DNA of 58,183 nt from Candidatus Mediterraneibacter avicola (lineage in GTDB: Bacteria > Bacillota > Clostridia > Lachnospirales > Lachnospiraceae). Made by a program: the position numbers and the translations under genes. Location of the stretch: contig DXDR01000049.1 in NCBI GenBank assembly GCA_019115385.1, positions 1-58,183 on the forward strand. Direction: 5' to 3'. The notes beneath the pieces are model-generated. The model was given only the letters and a program-made list of their open reading frames with translations, was not told the DNA's origin and did no database searches. Below, piece after piece: positions 54,990 through 58,183 of this stretch (position 1 is its first letter; every line of letters begins with the position of its first letter).

Positions 54990-56438
54990 TTGAAGTACGC
55001 AGATGCAAATGTAATCAAAATCAAACATGCAGTTTTGGAGGAGGTTGCACGTCTGGCTTTTGACGGAGAACTGGAGGAGCGCAAGGATGAGATCCCGTTT
55101 AAGCTGATCCCGGGACCCACGCCGCAGTTCCGCTGCTGTATTTATAAGGAAAGAGAGATCATCCGTCAGCGGGTACGCCTGGCTGAGGGAAAAGCGCCGG
55201 GAGTTACCGACGACGGCAATATCATCCAGGTTATCAGTTCGGCCTGTGAAGATTGTCCGATCTCCAGCTATACAGTGACGGAGAACTGCCAGAACTGTAT
55301 TGGCAAGGCGTGTATAAATGCGTGTAAGTTCGGCGCCATCGAACCAGGGCGCCACCGTTCCCATATTGACCCTTCAAAATGTAAGGAGTGCGGGAAATGT
55401 GCGGAGGCCTGTCCCTATAATGCTATTGCACACCTGCAGAGACCCTGCAAGTTCAGTTGTCCGGTGGATGCGATCTTCTATGATGAATATGGGATTTCTG
55501 TAATCGACGAAAAGAAGTGCATCCGCTGCGGAAAGTGCATCCACAGCTGCCCATTCGGCGCCATCGGATCCAAGACCTGGATCGTTCCGGTGATCAATGC
55601 CATCCGCGCGGGAAAACATGTGTATGCAATGCTGGCTCCCGCGACAGAGGGGCAGTTTGGCCCGGATATCACCATGGCAAGCTGGAGAAAAGCCATGAAA
55701 GAGCTGGGCTTCACAGAATTTGTAGAAGTAGGACTGGGCGGAGACCTGACTGCAAAATATGAGGCGGAGGAATGGCGTGAGGCATACCAGGAGGGAAAGA
55801 AGAAAGTGACTTCCTGCTGCCCTGGATTTGTCAATATGGTGCGCAAACACTATCCGGAGCTGAACGATGCGGTTTCTACCACCGTTTCTCCGATGTGCGG
55901 CGTGTCCCGTATGATCAAGGCGAAAGATCCGGAAGCGGTGACGGTATTTATCGGGCCGTGCCTGGCCAAAAAATCTGAGATCGTAGATCAGAAGATCGAG
56001 GGCAACGCGGACTACGCTATGACATACAGCGAGATCCGTGCCATGATGCGCGCGAAGGGTGTGGTTCTGGAGCCGGTAGAGGATACATATCAGGAAGCTT
56101 CTGTATTTGGAAAGAGATTTGGAAATTCCGGCGGAGTCGCAGCGGCTGTACAGGAGAGTTTAAAAGAATCAGGCAACGATATTGACGTGAAAGTATACAA
56201 GGCGAACGGAGCCGCAGAGTGTAAGAAAGCGCTTCTTCTTATGAAGGTCGGACGCCTCCCGGAAGACTTTATCGAGGGTATGGCCTGCGACGGCGGGTGC
56301 GTCGGAGGTCCAAGCTCCTTTAAAGATCAGATGCTGGCGAAGAAATCAAGAGACGCACTGATCAAAGAGGCGGATGACAGGGGTATTTACAAAAATCTGA
56401 GCAATTACGACGAGGGCTCTTTCTCCATGCACAGATAG
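54990..56438 (+). CDS. [FeFe] hydrogenase-like protein, group B type (first of pair)
   Basis: A 482-residue iron-sulfur protein. Cys-rich N-terminal segments (86-115, then two ferredoxin-like clusters at 131-157 and 177-187) would bind several [4Fe-4S] clusters. The H-cluster motifs are TSCCPGF (274-280), IGPCLAKKSE (321-330) and EGMACDGGC (429-437), fitting the monomeric group B pattern, not the HydA of group A. The start is TTG 54990 after GGGAAG. A second, diverged copy begins 14 bases after the stop. No hydEFG maturases are in the window. It may evolve or take up H2, or act in redox sensing. Confidence 0.85.
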   Translation: MKYADANVIKIKHAVLEEVARLAFDGELEERKDEIPFKLIPGPTPQFRCCIYKEREIIRQRVRLAEGKAPGVTDDGNIIQVISSACEDCPISSYTVTENCQNCIGKACINACKFGAIEPGRHRSHIDPSKCKECGKCAEACPYNAIAHLQRPCKFSCPVDAIFYDEYGISVIDEKKCIRCGKCIHSCPFGAIGSKTWIVPVINAIRAGKHVYAMLAPATEGQFGPDITMASWRKAMKELGFTEFVEVGLGGDLTAKYEAEEWREAYQEGKKKVTSCCPGFVNMVRKHYPELNDAVSTTVSPMCGVSRMIKAKDPEAVTVFIGPCLAKKSEIVDQKIEGNADYAMTYSEIRAMMRAKGVVLEPVEDTYQEASVFGKRFGNSGGVAAAVQESLKESGNDIDVKVYKANGAAECKKALLLMKVGRLPEDFIEGMACDGGCVGGPSSFKDQMLAKKSRDALIKEADDRGIYKNLSNYDEGSFSMHR

Positions 56439-56452
56439 AAAGGATTTTGCGA

Positions 56453-57973
56453 ATGGAAATGAACATGAGAGGATTGCAGACAACGGTGAGAGCCATCCGC
56501 AGGCGCGTGTTTACGGAAGTGGCAAAGCTGGGGTTCAAGGCTAATGCAGAAACCCTTCTCGATGATATGGAAGCGATCCCATATATGATCGTTAATGATG
56601 ATACACAGAAATATCGTGAGAGCACATACCGGTCCCGGGCGATCGTGAGGGAGAGACTTCGTCTGGCAATGGGGCTTTCCCTTCGCCCTGAGAATAAGCC
56701 GGTCCACCTTACATCAGGCGTGGAGGCCAGCAATATTTCAGAAAAATATTATGAGCCTCCCCTTATGCAGGTGATCCCCTCCGCATGCGAGAGCTGCGAG
56801 GAGAATAAATATGAAGTGAGCAATATCTGTAAAGGATGTCTGGCGCATCCCTGCCAGGAGGTGTGCCCCCGGGGCGCCATTTCTATGGTAGACGGCCGAT
56901 CGTTTATCGACCAGGAAAAATGTATCAAATGCGGCAAGTGCAAATCAGTCTGTCCCTATGACGCGATCGCGAAAAAGGAAAGGCCTTGTCAGAAGGCCTG
57001 CGGTGTAAACGCGATTGTCTCGGACAAATATGGCCGCGCGTTTATTGATAATGAAAAATGTGTTTCCTGCGGCATGTGTATGGTAAGCTGTCCGTTCGGG
57101 GCGATTTCGGATAAGTCCCAGATATTCCAGCTTGCCAGAGCTCTCTCTGAGGGCGAGCAGATTATCGCTGAGATCGCCCCGGCATTCGTAGGGCAGTTCG
57201 GAGATAATATCACGCCGAGAAATATCAAGGCGGCGCTAAGAGAACTGGGATTCTCCGAAGTATTTGAGGTGGCTCTGGGAGCAGATATCGGGGCCATAGC
57301 GGAAGCGCATCACTATGTGGAAAAAGTTGTGACGGGAGAACTTCCCTTCCTCCTGACTTCCTGCTGTCCGTCATGGGCTGTTCTGGCGAAGAAGTACTTC
57401 CCGGATGTGATCGACGAGATTTCTCAGGAACTGACCCCCATGGTGGCAACGGCACGGACGATCAAGCAGAAACATCCAAATGCGAAAGTTGTATTTATCG
57501 GTCCGTGTGCTTCAAAGAAACTGGAGGCATCCCGGCGAAGCGTGCGCAGCGATGTGGATTTTGTCGTTACTTTCGAGGAACTCCAGGCAATGTTCGATGC
57601 GAAAGGGATCGACCTTACTACATATGAGGCGGAATCGTCGTTCCATGACGCCACCGGAGCCGGACGCGGCTATGCCAGTGCGGGCGGTGTGTCAGCGGCC
57701 ATCGAGAAATGCATCAATGAGTATTATCCAGATGTGCAGGTCAATATCGAACATGCAGAAGGACTGTCGGAATGCAAGAAGATCCTGGCTCTTGCAAAAG
57801 CGGGCAGGCTGAACGGCTGCCTGATCGAGGGTATGGGATGTCCGGGCGGCTGTATTGCCGGAGCCGGAACCAATATCCCGGTGACAAAAGCAAAGAAGAA
57901 CCTGGATAATTTCGTAAAGAGATCCAGCCGCGCCGTGCCGCCGGAAGAATTGATCGAGATCGAACTGGAATAG
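56453..57973 (+). CDS. [FeFe] hydrogenase-like protein, group B type (second of pair)
   Basis: A 506-residue relative of the preceding protein, with the same order of iron-sulfur domains (112-141, 157-183, 203-213). Its H-cluster motifs are TSCCPSW (302-308), IGPCASKKLE (349-358) and EGMGCPGGC (459-467), the last closer to canonical HydA than in the first copy. ATG 56453 has AAGGA nine bases upstream; a TTG at 56447 is possible. The two genes are surely co-transcribed, and the proteins may form a complex or be specialised duplicates. Confidence 0.85.
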   Translation: MEMNMRGLQTTVRAIRRRVFTEVAKLGFKANAETLLDDMEAIPYMIVNDDTQKYRESTYRSRAIVRERLRLAMGLSLRPENKPVHLTSGVEASNISEKYYEPPLMQVIPSACESCEENKYEVSNICKGCLAHPCQEVCPRGAISMVDGRSFIDQEKCIKCGKCKSVCPYDAIAKKERPCQKACGVNAIVSDKYGRAFIDNEKCVSCGMCMVSCPFGAISDKSQIFQLARALSEGEQIIAEIAPAFVGQFGDNITPRNIKAALRELGFSEVFEVALGADIGAIAEAHHYVEKVVTGELPFLLTSCCPSWAVLAKKYFPDVIDEISQELTPMVATARTIKQKHPNAKVVFIGPCASKKLEASRRSVRSDVDFVVTFEELQAMFDAKGIDLTTYEAESSFHDATGAGRGYASAGGVSAAIEKCINEYYPDVQVNIEHAEGLSECKKILALAKAGRLNGCLIEGMGCPGGCIAGAGTNIPVTKAKKNLDNFVKRSSRAVPPEELIEIELE

Positions 57974-58082
57974 AGGGACTCCCGGAAAAAGCAGGAACAG
58001 GCAGATAAATAGGGATGGATGTATATCCGGGTGTAAAGCGGGCGCATTTTATCAGCTCTGACGAGCAAAAATAATTATTAAT

Positions 58083-58171
58083 AAAAACCTCCCTTTTTCA
58101 GGAGAATTGCGAGATAATAAAGTTGACCCAAAAACTTTTTTCTTCGCAAGCCCGAAAGAAGGGAGGTTTTT
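58083..58171. repeat. Foldback element with 13-base perfect terminal arms
   Basis: AAAAACCTCCCTT (58083-58095) pairs with 58159-58171; three more pairs extend it to 16. Inside, TTGCGA/TCGCAA (58107-58112/58144-58149) and AAAGTT/AACTTT (58119-58124/58133-58138) form further stems. T-runs flank both ends, so it may be a bidirectional terminator, a small RNA, or a miniature inverted-repeat element. The preceding 57974-58082 holds no gene, only a weak CCCGGA/TCCGGG pairing. Confidence 0.6.
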
Positions 58172-58183
58172 CCAGCAAAAACA

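Noticed and set aside
54990-57973. NADH dehydrogenase or NuoG-like subunits.
   Set aside because: All three H-cluster cysteine motifs are present in both proteins, which complex I subunits lack.

Overview
The window is a gene-dense, roughly 50% GC stretch of chromosome from an anaerobic, endospore-forming Firmicute, most likely a Lachnospiraceae (Clostridia). The evidence is the complete spoIIIA operon, spoIIP, gpr, spoIVB and spo0A, the Firmicute-type gene orders (rimP-nusA-rnpM-ylxQ-infB-rbfA-nrnA-truB-ribF-rpsO and nusB-xseA-xseB-ispA-dxs-tlyA-nadK-argR-recN-spoIVB-spo0A), strong AGGAGG ribosome sites, many TTG/GTG starts, and two [FeFe]-hydrogenase-like proteins. I see no rRNA, tRNA, CRISPR array, prophage or transposase gene.

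Layout. 1-9.7 kb: a family-2 glycosyltransferase, a permuted papain-like protein and a flippase-like membrane protein in overlapping order, then a MATE exporter, an Uup-type ABC-F ATPase, ilvN and ilvC (without ilvB), and a second MATE exporter. 9.7-12.5 kb: rpsT on the minus strand, then gpr and spoIIP. 12.6-16.8 kb: a type IIA topoisomerase pair, probably topoisomerase IV. 17-25.7 kb: the nusA-infB translation/transcription operon ending in rpsO. 25.8-31.3 kb: a minus-strand AGCS symporter divergent from pnp, then rarA and a small unknown protein. 31.3-36.3 kb: spoIIIAA-AH behind a good sigma-E promoter. 36.3-49.2 kb: prfC, an Asp23 protein, and the nusB-to-spo0A cluster (RNA, DNA repair, isoprenoid precursors, NAD kinase, arginine repressor, sporulation). 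49.3-54.8 kb: glgA and a methionine/one-carbon block (metF, a stand-alone MetH activation domain, a short MetH). 55-58 kb: two tandem group-B-like [FeFe] hydrogenases, then a structured inverted repeat at the window edge.

How it fits together. Most of this is conserved core genome. Sporulation control can be read from the DNA: spo0A has two exact TGTCGAA boxes just upstream of a vegetative promoter, and spoIIIA and probably spoIIP have sigma-E-type promoters. SpoIVB, GPR and SpoIIP act at successive stages of the same programme. Many intergenic gaps hold clear -35/-10 pairs with 17-base spacing, intrinsic terminators, or leader hairpins (pnp, prfC, metH, ilvN, ilvC, a MATE gene).

The least ordinary items are the tandem hydrogenase pair, the roughly 90-base foldback element at the right edge, the long hairpin between pnp and rarA, the unknown 80-residue protein before spoIIIA, and the permuted papain-like protein at the left end. 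I found no clear evidence of a wholly new multi-gene system. Promoters and RNA structures were found by eye, without folding energies or database searches.
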